From assembly GCA_020050685.1 (NCBI GenBank), contig JAGVKG010000029.1, forward strand, positions 1-64,000: DNA of 64,000 nucleotides, given 5' to 3'. The notes under the pieces were generated by a model. That model was not told the origin of the DNA. It was given only the letters and a program-made list of their open reading frames with translations, and did not search any database. Origin of the DNA: Candidatus Obscuribacterales bacterium. Lineage in GTDB: Bacteria > Cyanobacteriota > Vampirovibrionia > Obscuribacterales > Obscuribacteraceae. Within the stretch, counting starts at the first letter, position 1. Each line of letters begins with the position of its first letter. The position numbers were made by a program, and so were the translations under genes. Positions 16,138 to 22,934 of the stretch are shown here, one piece after another.

Positions 16138-16466
16138 TTTGATCCCTTTTTCAAGTGCTGATCATGCCGTCCAATTTCCAAATTTTGGGCAGTGATGCGA
16201 GGGCAACGCGAATAAACTGATAATAGCATGACGCTATTAAGGAAGATGACGGGCTGTGCGTTCAAGCCCCAGCCAAGGTTTCCGCGCCCCTTGACTTTAT
16301 TTTATTACCTACTGAGAGATTTTCAGCGGAAAATCTCTCACGCTTTTCTGAAATTTTTTGAGACCGGCGCCAATTTCTCTTCCTGTAAGATTGTCCCTGC
16401 GATGCGCTCAAAGACGAGCCACCTCCGCATGACTTCATCCACCCATTCCCAACCGAGGAAAAATCA
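16138..16466. other. Divergent intergenic region with a perfect 11-bp hairpin
   Basis: 329 bases between the hydrolase (minus) and the TMEM14-like gene (plus), with no supported ORF. GAGAGATTTTC (16314-16324) and GAAAATCTCTC (16329-16339) form a perfect 11-bp stem with a 4-base AGCG loop, followed 12-20 bases later by a T-rich stretch (16354-16359). It could be an attenuator in the leader of the plus-strand gene, or the end of a small RNA. No coding role is seen. Confidence 0.5.
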
Positions 16467-16796
16467 GTGATAGATATTGCCAAGATAACCTTGATGCTCC
16501 TAGCCATCCTTTGTGCCGGAGGCGGCATCATGGGCTACGTCAAAGCGAAAAGTAAACCCTCGCTCATCGCCGGCGTCATATCGGCAATGCTTCTAGCTGT
16601 CTGCGCCACCGTCAGCTGCGTCAGCCCCGACGTCACCAAACCCGCGCTCTGGGCCGGCAACATCATCGCCTTGCTTTTGACAGTCATGTTCTCCGTCCGC
16701 TACAACAAGACGCGCAAATTCATGCCATCCGGTCTGATGATAATTCTTTGCATGGTAAGCGTCGTCACCGTGACCATGGCGCTCCTCGGAGGTTAA
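16467..16796 (+). CDS. TMEM14 (UPF0136) family small membrane protein
   Basis: 109 residues from a GTG start with GAGG 8 bases upstream. Four hydrophobic helices are visible: ITLMLLAILCAGGGIMGYV, SLIAGVISAMLLAVCATVSC, LWAGNIIALLLTVMF and GLMIILCMVSVVTVTMALLGG. The GGxxGYxKAxSxPSLIAG pattern between helices 1 and 2 is the TMEM14 hallmark, a family found in cyanobacteria, chloroplasts and mitochondria. Members have been linked to transport of fatty acids or haem precursors in eukaryotes; no function can be assigned here. It lies 134 bases upstream of the sdh operon. Confidence 0.75.
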   Translation: MIDIAKITLMLLAILCAGGGIMGYVKAKSKPSLIAGVISAMLLAVCATVSCVSPDVTKPALWAGNIIALLLTVMFSVRYNKTRKFMPSGLMIILCMVSVVTVTMALLGG

Positions 16797-16930
16797 GCGC
16801 CTTTAGTCCGCAGCCGACAATCTTGGCCGGAATCTTGGCTATAATTGAGCAAGCAATTTTGCATGTGGTCATTTGCTCTCGGGCAACATCCTGACGACCC
16901 GGCCCACAATTTCTACAAGGATTGAAATAT

Positions 16931-17683
16931 ATGGAAGCAACCAAGAGAACCGAAACCGCGGAAGGTTTGGGTTCAACAACACGTCGCGACAACTGGTGGC
17001 TCGAGCCCATGCTGGTGGCGATTGGTTTTGGACTCTTCATCGTCTACGCCACATGGAGAGCTTTAGAAGGTCAATATTACGAATGGGGTCCATACTTATC
17101 GCCCTTCTATTCGCCAAAACTCTCCTTTGATTGGTGGAAGTGGTCACCGGCAATTTTGATCCTTTGGATACCGGCAGGCTTCCGTGCCACTTGCTACTAC
17201 TACCGCAAAGCCTACTATCGCGCTTACTTTTTAGATCCGCCGGCCTGCTCCGTGGGACATTTTGGTGGACACAACTATTGCGGCGAAAATTCATTTCCAT
17301 TTATCTTGCAGAATTTGCACCGCTACATGTTCTACCTTGCCACCATCGTTCTGGCATTCTTGTGGTACGACGTGTTTCTCGCATTCAACTGGAACGGCTC
17401 GTTTGGTTGCGGCGTCGGCACACTCGTCATGCTCGCCAACGTTCTTTTCCTTTCTGCCTACACATTTGGTTGCCACGCCTGGCGCCATTTGGTTGGTGGC
17501 AAACTCGATTGTTTCTCTTGCACCTCCGGTACACAAACTCAATTCAAACTCTGGGAAGTAGTCACCAAGCTCAATGAACATCACATGTTCTGGGCCTGGG
17601 TAAGTTTGTTCTCCGTTGGTTTTACCGACTTCTACATTCGCATGGTGTCAACTGGCGCCATCCAAGACATAAGGCTTTTCTAA
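16931..17683 (+). CDS. sdhC: Succinate dehydrogenase membrane-anchor subunit (single-chain SdhC-like)
   Basis: 250 residues from ATG 16931 with AAGGA 9 bases upstream. A TATAAT box at 16840-16845 may be the operon promoter. About five membrane helices are predicted (MLVAIGFGLFIVYATW, WSPAILILWIPAGF, MFYLATIVLAFLWYDVFLAF, VGTLVMLANVLFLSAYTF, MFWAWVSLFSVGF). Conserved-looking His/Cys positions occur in CSVGHFGGHNYC (~104-115), LHRYM, GCHAWRH (~180-186) and LDCFSC. It is followed by sdhA after one base. The sequence is unlike the classical two-subunit SdhC/SdhD anchors and recalls the single anchor of mycobacterial Sdh1, which carries a membrane-embedded Rieske-type cluster. Quinone-reducing role inferred from context. 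Confidence 0.75.
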   Translation: MEATKRTETAEGLGSTTRRDNWWLEPMLVAIGFGLFIVYATWRALEGQYYEWGPYLSPFYSPKLSFDWWKWSPAILILWIPAGFRATCYYYRKAYYRAYFLDPPACSVGHFGGHNYCGENSFPFILQNLHRYMFYLATIVLAFLWYDVFLAFNWNGSFGCGVGTLVMLANVLFLSAYTFGCHAWRHLVGGKLDCFSCTSGTQTQFKLWEVVTKLNEHHMFWAWVSLFSVGFTDFYIRMVSTGAIQDIRLF

Positions 17684-17684
17684 A

Positions 17685-19505
17685 ATGGCAAATTACGAAA
17701 CACACGAATTCGATGTAATTGTTATTGGTGCTGGTGGTGCTGGACTGAGAGCGGCAATTGAAGCCTCTGCTCAAGGAGCAACTGTCGGGCTAGTTTGCAA
17801 ATCGTTGCTTGGTAAAGCGCACACTGTTATGGCAGAAGGCGGTATTGCCGCAGCGCTTGCTAATGTCGATCCGCAAGATGGATGGGAAACACATTTCCGC
17901 GATACGATGAAGGGCGGAAAGATGCTGAACAACTGGCGCATGGCTCAGTTGCACGCGCAAGAGGCACCAGATCGCGTAAAAGAATTGGAACGCTGGGGCG
18001 CGGTGTTCGATCGCACGAAGGAAGGAAAAATTCTTCAGCGTGCATTTGGCGGACACACATGGAAGCGTCTCTGTCACGTCGGTGATCGCACCGGTTTGGA
18101 AATGATCCGCACATTGCAAGACAAAGGTGTGCACCAAGGCATTTCCATTTATATGGAATGCACCATTTCGCGTTTGCTGAAAGAAGGCAACAAAGTTTGC
18201 GGCGCTTTTGGATATTATCGCGAAGATGGGCGTTACGTTCTCTTCAAAGCCAAAGCAGTTGTTTTGGCCACCGGTGGTGTTGGCAGAGCCTTCCCCGTTA
18301 CTTCTAATTCGTGGGAATACACAGCCGATGGTCACGGTCTGGCATATGAAGCCGGTGCTGATCTGATCGACATGGAATTCGTTCAGTTCCACCCGACAGG
18401 CATGGTTTGGCCGCCTGGCGTGAAAGGTCTTTTGGTTACAGAGGCGGTGCGCGGTGAAGGCGGAATTTTGCGCAACAATAAAGGCGAGCGCTTCATGTTC
18501 AAGTACTTGCCGGAAGCCACCAAACACGAATTTGCTGATACGGAAGAAGAAGCAAAGCGCTGGACGGATGCAGCGGTTGCAGGCACCAAGACAGACGCGC
18601 GCCGACCACCAGAATTGTCCACGCGGGACAATGTCGCTCGTGCTATCTACACCGAAGTAAAAGAAGGACGCGGCTCTCCGCATGGTGGCGCGTTCTTGGA
18701 TATCAGCTATCAGGATTCCGAGAGAGTCAAGAAAAAACTGCCAAGCATGTATCACCAATTCAAAGAATTGGCCGATGTGGATATCACACAAGTACCAATG
18801 GAAGTTGGACCGACAATGCACTACATCATGGGTGGCGTGCGTGTTGATGCTGATACCGGGGCATCCCGTGTGCCAGGTCTTTATGCTGCCGGCGAAGTAG
18901 CCGGTGGCATGCATGGTGCTAACCGTCTTGGTGGCAATTCACTTTCTGACTTGGTTGTATTTGGCAGAATTGCCGGACTTGGTGCAGCAAATTATGCGAA
19001 AGCACAATCGAGCTTCTCAAGCATTCCGGAAAAAGAAATCCAATCGGCAATTGATGAGCTTGAAGCACCACTTGCCAGAAAAGGTGGACCAAACCCTTAC
19101 GACTTGCAGAAGCAACTGAACGACATCATGGGTACTTATGTCGGCATCTTCCGTGAAGAAAAGGATCTGGAAACCGGAATTGCCGGTTTAGAAAAACTCA
19201 AAGAAGAGATCAAGAAAGTTTCCTCCCCGGGTAGCAGAGTCTACAATCCGGGTTGGCACTTGGCTCTCAACTTGAAGACCATGATGGTAGCGTCTGAGGC
19301 AATTGCACGTGCTGCCCTTCTGAGAAAGGAAAGTCGTGGTGCTCATAGCCGTCTTGACTTTACAAAGACGGAAGATGAATACGGCACATTCAACATTGCC
19401 TCATCCGATGACAATGGAAAGATGAAGTTGGATAAGACACCACTTCCAGAAATGCCTGCAGATTTAGAGAAGCTTTTTGCCAAGAAGGAACCAGCACATG
19501 CGTGA
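17685..19505 (+). CDS. sdhA: Succinate dehydrogenase flavoprotein subunit
   Basis: 606 residues. It oxidises succinate to fumarate and passes electrons to SdhB. Seen are the FAD Rossmann motif VIGAGGAGLRAAIEAS (~13-28), the covalent-FAD histidine context KAHTVMAEGGIAAA (His ~46), the substrate-binding HPTG (~232), the catalytic Arg region (RGEGG), MGGVRVD and HGANRLGGNSL (FAD-binding near ~410). The gene starts two bases after sdhC and overlaps sdhB by eight bases, giving a tight sdhCAB operon. It belongs to the TCA cycle and respiratory chain at the cytoplasmic face of the inner membrane. Confidence 0.95.
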   Translation: MANYETHEFDVIVIGAGGAGLRAAIEASAQGATVGLVCKSLLGKAHTVMAEGGIAAALANVDPQDGWETHFRDTMKGGKMLNNWRMAQLHAQEAPDRVKELERWGAVFDRTKEGKILQRAFGGHTWKRLCHVGDRTGLEMIRTLQDKGVHQGISIYMECTISRLLKEGNKVCGAFGYYREDGRYVLFKAKAVVLATGGVGRAFPVTSNSWEYTADGHGLAYEAGADLIDMEFVQFHPTGMVWPPGVKGLLVTEAVRGEGGILRNNKGERFMFKYLPEATKHEFADTEEEAKRWTDAAVAGTKTDARRPPELSTRDNVARAIYTEVKEGRGSPHGGAFLDISYQDSERVKKKLPSMYHQFKELADVDITQVPMEVGPTMHYIMGGVRVDADTGASRVPGLYAAGEVAGGMHGANRLGGNSLSDLVVFGRIAGLGAANYAKAQSSFSSIPEKEIQSAIDELEAPLARKGGPNPYDLQKQLNDIMGTYVGIFREEKDLETGIAGLEKLKEEIKKVSSPGSRVYNPGWHLALNLKTMMVASEAIARAALLRKESRGAHSRLDFTKTEDEYGTFNIASSDDNGKMKLDKTPLPEMPADLEKLFAKKEPAHA

Positions 19506-20232
19506 AGCCACACTTAAAGTCTCTTGCGGTGACAAAGATAACGCGGAGTTCAAGACGTACAAAGTACCGATTGAAGAAGGTATGGTCGTACTCGATGCTA
19601 TACATTACATTCAAGCGCATATGGAGCCGGAACTGGCTGTGCGCTGGAACTGCAAAGCCGCTAAGTGCGGTTCCTGCAGCGCCGAAGTAAACGGTCATCC
19701 GAGCTTGATGTGTAAGTCTCGCCTGGACCACTTTGCTGAAGGCGAAGAAATAACCGTCGAGCCAATCAAGGCATTCCCCCGCATCAAGGATTTGGTTACG
19801 GACGTTTCTTGGAACTACGAAACTAATAAGAAGATCCCGCCATTCAAGCCGAAAAAAGATGCGGATTGGACTTTCTATCAAGAAGACATCGAACGTGTGC
19901 AAGAATTCCGCAAGTGTATAGAATGTTTCTTGTGCCAAGACGTTTGCCACGTCCTGCGCGATCACGATCGCAAAGACGCTTTCGTCGGCCCAAGATTCTT
20001 AGTACGCACAGCCGGTCTTGAAATGCACCCGCTCGATACCGATAACCGCGCCGAGTTTTTGAAAGATCACGCCGGCATCGGTTTCTGCAATATTACTAAG
20101 TGCTGTACAGAAGTTTGCCCAGAGTCAATTCACATCACCGACAACGCGATCATCCCATTGAAAGAACGCGTCGTCGATCAATTCTACGATCCAGTCCTCT
20201 GGTTCTTCCGCAAACTCTTCGGCAAAGCCTAA
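19498..20232 (+). CDS. sdhB: Succinate dehydrogenase iron-sulfur subunit
   Basis: 244 residues from ATG 19498, overlapping sdhA. The N-terminal ferredoxin domain carries the [2Fe-2S] cysteines in NCKAAKCGSCSAEV and in SLMCKSRL. The C-terminal domain carries the [4Fe-4S] motif CIECFLCQDVC (~145-155) and the [3Fe-4S] region FCNITKCCTEVCPESI. All expected cluster ligands are present. It relays electrons from SdhA to the membrane anchor. The gene ends the operon; a hairpin follows at 20285-20319. Confidence 0.95.
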   Translation: MREATLKVSCGDKDNAEFKTYKVPIEEGMVVLDAIHYIQAHMEPELAVRWNCKAAKCGSCSAEVNGHPSLMCKSRLDHFAEGEEITVEPIKAFPRIKDLVTDVSWNYETNKKIPPFKPKKDADWTFYQEDIERVQEFRKCIECFLCQDVCHVLRDHDRKDAFVGPRFLVRTAGLEMHPLDTDNRAEFLKDHAGIGFCNITKCCTEVCPESIHITDNAIIPLKERVVDQFYDPVLWFFRKLFGKA

Positions 20233-20246
20233 CAACACACAATCAT

Positions 20247-20286
20247 GTCATCCTGAGGAGCGCCGAGCGCGACGAAGGACCTCTCA
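20247..20286 (+). repeat. Dispersed intergenic repeat, family A, copy 1
   Basis: GTCATCCTGAGGAG, then a GC-rich core and GACGAAGGACCTCTCA. Related copies are at 33895-33940 and 36044-36073 in this window, always between genes. This is the widespread GTCATCCTGAGxGxAGCGAAGGATCT type of short interspersed repeat. Confidence 0.75.
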
Positions 20287-20319
20287 AGTCTCAACGAAGT
20301 CAGTTGAGAAAACTACTTG
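20285..20319 (+). terminator. Hairpin after sdhB
   Basis: TCTCAAC (20289-20295) pairs with GTTGAGA (20303-20309), and CAAGT/ACTTG can extend the stem outward. It lies between convergent genes. The U tract is weak, so the call as a terminator is tentative. Confidence 0.45.
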
Positions 20320-20843
20320 ATTCGGTTTAGGAAAACCTGCAACTTCTCTTCCTGCCTCTCCCTCGCTGACCATTGTTTTACTTTCTCGATATCAATTGGA
20401 TGTTTTTGCGCGATCCAGATTGCTTGATCGAGACACTGCCTGTCATTGGAGAAATAAAACCAAGTCAGCCTGTCCATCACCGATTGTGTCGGCGAGAACA
20501 TTTTAATGGTCACGCCGGAAACCTTCATGTGTCCTTCGGCTTGCACCGGTAAATCATCACCAATCGCAAGAGGTCCTGTAGGAAACTCTACAGTAAACGA
20601 CGTGCTCGGATGGACAAAATCTTTGCCCGCACTTTCAAATCCCAACTCCGACATTGCCTGGGTGATCTTCTTATGATCCGCAGGACTGATAAAATCCAAA
20701 TCGCGTGATTCGTATTTATTGTTTGTGTAAATGCTTACAACAGATCCACCAACTAAGACTGCATCTATTTGGTGCTCAGTAAGTTTTTTCACAACGATGG
20801 CAGCAAGTTCTTCGCGCGTTGTGTTGGCCGCAATTTTTCTCAT
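20313..20843 (-). CDS. Nucleotidyltransferase-like protein
   Basis: 176 residues. The N-terminal half has the minimal nucleotidyltransferase pattern VLVGGSVVSIYTNNKYESRD followed by LDFIS: a GGS motif followed by a D-x-D pair, with a likely third carboxylate in SFTVEFPTG. Proteins with this layout are described as nucleotidyltransferase-like (DUF6036-type) and several act as toxins or tRNA modifiers (the MNT, AbiEii and MenT groups). The gene is coupled by an ATGA overlap to an upstream winged-helix gene, which resembles a regulator/antitoxin plus nucleotidyltransferase/toxin pair. Activity is not known. Confidence 0.65.
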   Translation of the reverse strand: MRKIAANTTREELAAIVVKKLTEHQIDAVLVGGSVVSIYTNNKYESRDLDFISPADHKKITQAMSELGFESAGKDFVHPSTSFTVEFPTGPLAIGDDLPVQAEGHMKVSGVTIKMFSPTQSVMDRLTWFYFSNDRQCLDQAIWIAQKHPIDIEKVKQWSARERQEEKLQVFLNRIK

Positions 20844-21175
20844 AAGGCTTTACCTGTTCGACGTGGGCGGCGCCGCTCACGAAAGAATTGTTCCGTTTGT
20901 TCTTCCGGCATTAGCACGAGCATTTTTTCTACAAGAGCTATCAACTCGGCTTTGATTGCCAGCCGAGGATTGAGACGAAAGAGTTTGATGTTGCCGGAAA
21001 ATTGGCTGACCAAAATGCCACCAGCCTCCAACCTCTCTAATTGCAGTTGCACTTGTCTGGGAGCAATGCCAAATATTTTGGCAATGCCATTGATGTAGCC
21101 CTCGCCATAGTTGACTATGTAGAGCAAGCAGGCTTCCGCAACCCTGTTTCCAAATAGTGCCTTGTACATTTCCAT
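20840..21175 (-). CDS. Winged-helix transcriptional regulator paired with the nucleotidyltransferase
   Basis: 111 residues from ATG 21175; TTG 21181 and ATG 21169 are alternatives, none with a strong ribosome-binding site. The central part (ACLLYIVNYGEGYINGIAKI, GIAPRQVQLQLERLEAGGIL, SGNIKLFRLNPRL) is a winged helix of the ArsR/MarR-like class. The C-terminus is basic (RERRRPRRTGK). It overlaps the nucleotidyltransferase start by four bases. Three TGATAT repeats spaced exactly 21 bases lie directly upstream and are the probable binding sites for this protein. Confidence 0.65.
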   Translation of the reverse strand: MEMYKALFGNRVAEACLLYIVNYGEGYINGIAKIFGIAPRQVQLQLERLEAGGILVSQFSGNIKLFRLNPRLAIKAELIALVEKMLVLMPEEQTEQFFRERRRPRRTGKAL

Positions 21176-21198
21176 CACCAAATATTATCACACTAATT

Positions 21199-21247
21199 GA
21201 TATAAACATACCACTTATTGATATAACTATATCACAAAATGATATGA
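21199..21247. promoter_or_regulatory. Three TGATAT operator repeats at 21-bp spacing
   Basis: TGATATA at 21199-21205, TGATATA at 21220-21226 and TGATATG at 21241-21247 are spaced exactly 21 bases apart, i.e. two helical turns. The second is part of the perfect inverted repeat TGATATA-AC-TATATCA (21220-21235). They precede the winged-helix/nucleotidyltransferase operon; GATAAT on the minus strand (21190-21185) is a -10 candidate. Confidence 0.65.
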
Positions 21248-21260
21248 TTCTATCGATAAA

Positions 21261-21301
21261 TATTGACCAATTTGATTAAAATGACTAAAATGGTCAATAT
21301 C
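21261..21301 (+). promoter_or_regulatory. 10-bp inverted repeat upstream of the Phd/RelE pair
   Basis: ATATTGACCA (21261-21270) and TGGTCAATAT (21292-21301) are exact reverse complements separated by 21 bases. The right arm ends 17 bases before the antitoxin ATG. This is the likely autoregulatory operator of the downstream TA operon, placed beside the TGATAT array of the divergent operon. Confidence 0.6.
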
Positions 21302-21318
21302 TGCGAGGCTAGCAAACA

Positions 21319-21573
21319 ATGAAGACAATTTCCTCCACCGATTGCAAAACCAGATTTGGTGAATGCCTGGACGGTGTGCGCACCGAGCCCCTCACGATTG
21401 AAAAGACAGGGCGTCCAGTTGCCGTACTCATTTCTAGCTCTGAATATGCTCGATTAATGGCTATGGAAGATGCATATTGGATTGCACGAGCAAAAGAAGC
21501 CGAAGCGTCTGGCTTTATCGGAACAGAAAAATCAATGGAACTTTTGAAAGCAGCATTAGATGCGGAAGCTTGA
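21319..21573 (+). CDS. Phd/YefM-family antitoxin
   Basis: 84 residues. The N-terminus (MKTISSTDCKTRFGECLDGV) and PLTIEKTGRPVAVLISSSEY form the Phd/YefM DNA-binding fold, with the tell-tale I.ktGrPvAVlis.eEY motif. The acidic, helical C-terminus is the toxin-binding part. GAGG lies about 10 bases upstream of the ATG. It overlaps the RelE-type toxin gene by 14 bases. Confidence 0.88.
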   Translation: MKTISSTDCKTRFGECLDGVRTEPLTIEKTGRPVAVLISSSEYARLMAMEDAYWIARAKEAEASGFIGTEKSMELLKAALDAEA

Positions 21574-21826
21574 TCTAACGAATGATGCTGCGAGCTTTCT
21601 AACCGGATTGGAAGCAAAGCAAACTAGACAAGTTTGGCACAAAGTTATAGCACTAATGAAAGATTCAAGACCCAATGATTCAATTGCCATGGGCGAAGAG
21701 TACTTTCGCACAGATATAGGTGAGTATCGCATAGTATACAGATTCGATGCCGGGTGCCTTTATGTCATCGTCGTTGGAAAGCGTAACGACGACGAGGTCT
21801 ATCATCGGTTCAAAAATAAGAAGTAG
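21560..21826 (+). CDS. RelE/ParE-superfamily toxin
   Basis: 88 residues. The pattern LTNDAASFLTGLEAKQTRQV (helical hairpin), then YFRTDIGEYRIVYRFD and LYVIVVGKRNDDEVYHRF is diagnostic of RelE/StbE-type mRNA interferases. The conserved Arg of GEYRIVYR and the C-terminal Tyr/His/Arg cluster are in the expected places. It overlaps the antitoxin gene and ends in a 17-base overlap with the convergent vapC gene. Confidence 0.88.
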   Translation: MRKLDLTNDAASFLTGLEAKQTRQVWHKVIALMKDSRPNDSIAMGEEYFRTDIGEYRIVYRFDAGCLYVIVVGKRNDDEVYHRFKNKK

Positions 21827-22256
21827 TCTCGTCACGCAGATGGAGAAGTTTGATGTCCTTATAGCTGCGAAAGTCGGCATCAAAGGTAACTAGACGGTAA
21901 TCGCCGGCGGCAGCAAATGCCGCCAAATATGCATCAGTCCAATCACCCGCACGTATGTTGAATTCTTGCGCGAAGCGCCCAAGCCATGCGTCCAGCTCTT
22001 GAGGCTCATCTGCTAGATGAATGTGCGGTACGGACAACCAAGTCGACAATGCTTTCCAGGCTGAGGCACCATTGAGAACGCGTTTGCCTAAAATCTGCGT
22101 ATTGGTCAAGTAACGCAAAAGAGCTAGCGCTGTCAGCCGGCAGAATACCAATTCGGTGCCTGCTTCATCGTCCCAGTAACGCCGCGCTCTTTTGTAATGC
22201 ACATGATCCGGTGCGGAAAGCGGCAGCCAGACACTAACGTCTAGTAGATCGCGCAT
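21810..22256 (-). CDS. vapC: VapC-like PIN-domain toxin
   Basis: 148 residues. PIN-domain acidic residues are visible: D near the N-terminus (MRDLLDVSVWLPL), E in the DDEAG region, D in AGDWTDAYLAAFAA and D in LVTFDADFRSY. VapC toxins are Mg-dependent ribonucleases that cut tRNA or rRNA. The start lies inside the upstream vapB gene (23-base overlap). The 3' end overlaps the end of the convergent RelE gene, showing how tightly the two TA loci are packed. Confidence 0.88.
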   Translation of the reverse strand: MRDLLDVSVWLPLSAPDHVHYKRARRYWDDEAGTELVFCRLTALALLRYLTNTQILGKRVLNGASAWKALSTWLSVPHIHLADEPQELDAWLGRFAQEFNIRAGDWTDAYLAAFAAAGDYRLVTFDADFRSYKDIKLLHLRDETTSYF

Positions 22257-22509
22257 CCTTGCTCTTATCCTCTGCCTCTTCTAGCCGCTTCAGCTCACTA
22301 GCGGAGAATGCTTTTATTGGTTTTCCCGTTGAGGGAATTATCACTGGCGGCGCCTGACGATTGATTTCGCGAATCGTCCTCCCGGCCCCTAGACGCAACC
22401 CTTGCTCAATTAAGCTTTGCACCAAACCACGCAAGGGAATGCCGCTCTTTGCCGCTCGTACCTTGAGCGTGCGATAGAGTTCATCGGGTAAATCGATAGT
22501 TGTGCGCAT
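22234..22509 (-). CDS. vapB: VapB-like ribbon-helix-helix antitoxin
   Basis: 91 residues. MRTTIDLPDELYRTLKVRAA with SGIPLRGLVQSLIEQGL is a ribbon-helix-helix domain. The C-terminal half (PPVIIPSTGKPI ... LKRLEEAEDK) is the VapC-binding tail. The ATG (22509-22507) is inside the left arm of a 9-bp inverted repeat, so autorepression would cover the start codon directly and any transcript has almost no leader. Confidence 0.85.
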   Translation of the reverse strand: MRTTIDLPDELYRTLKVRAAKSGIPLRGLVQSLIEQGLRLGAGRTIREINRQAPPVIIPSTGKPIKAFSASELKRLEEAEDKSKDARSTRR

Positions 22510-22545
22510 AAATACATATTCGCATATTTATGCATACTTGTCAAC
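22506..22545 (-). promoter_or_regulatory. vapBC operator and promoter
   Basis: GCATAAATA (22506-22514) and TATTTATGC (22525-22533) form a perfect inverted repeat around a 10-base spacer that includes the vapB start codon. A consensus TTGACA is at 22544-22539 on the minus strand, with a weak -10 (GAATAT or AATATG) inside the repeat. Confidence 0.6.
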
Positions 22546-22591
22546 AGTTGGCTGAACACGCTTGCCACAGAGCCAGCTAACGCAAATTGGG

Positions 22592-22882
22592 CTATCCATG
22601 CGTTAAGGCGATTAGTTCAGCTTGGCGCTCTCGGGAAAGACCGGCAGCGAAGGAGAAATCATTTCGTTCGCTGTGATACCACTTCAATGTATCGGCAATC
22701 GTATCGCTAAGAGGTCGAAATGAAAGACCGCAAGCAACAGCCTTCTCATTGTTGACCGCGAGGATGCCTTTCATCTCGTGATTGTCTGGCAGCCGGAGCG
22801 GTAAATCTGTCCAAGGCTCGACCTGATTATCGAGAAGAAATTGATCTGCAAGCCAAACGAATTCAGCATTAGAGATTGATCT
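22592..22882 (-). pseudogene. C-terminal fragment of an NAD-dependent epimerase/reductase
   Basis: The minus-strand frame encodes SNAEFVWLADQFLLDNQVEP, then WTDLPLRLPDN and GLSFRPLSDTIADTLKWYHS, the usual C-terminus of atypical SDR proteins of the epimerase/isoflavone-reductase kind. The upstream NAD-binding half is missing, and an in-frame TAG (about 22885) closes the frame with no start codon behind it. The fragment abuts a 13-bp tandem repeat. It is a decayed remnant, probably cut by the events that assembled this accessory stretch. Confidence 0.7.
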
Positions 22883-22887
22883 GAACT

Positions 22888-22934
22888 ATTGATCCAAGTT
22901 ATTGATCCAAGTTATTGATCCAAGTTATTGATAC
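22888..22934. repeat. Tandem 13-bp repeat, three full copies
   Basis: ATTGATCCAAGTT is repeated at 22888-22900, 22901-22913 and 22914-22926 without change, followed by a partial ATTGATAC. The minus-strand reading contains a TAA in every unit; the last one serves as the stop codon of the zinc-ribbon gene at 22925. Confidence 0.9.

Noticed and set aside
16228-16470. 80-codon frame between the hydrolase and TMEM14-like genes
   Set aside because: It runs through the perfect hairpin, has no ribosome-binding site and shows no protein-like pattern.
17790-18914. Open frame of 374 codons antisense to sdhA
   Set aside because: It lies entirely opposite a well-conserved gene, has an amino-acid composition rich in His/Cys/Phe typical of antisense frames and lacks a ribosome-binding site.
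22888-22934. CRISPR-like array
   Set aside because: The 13-bp units are contiguous without spacers and there are no cas genes.
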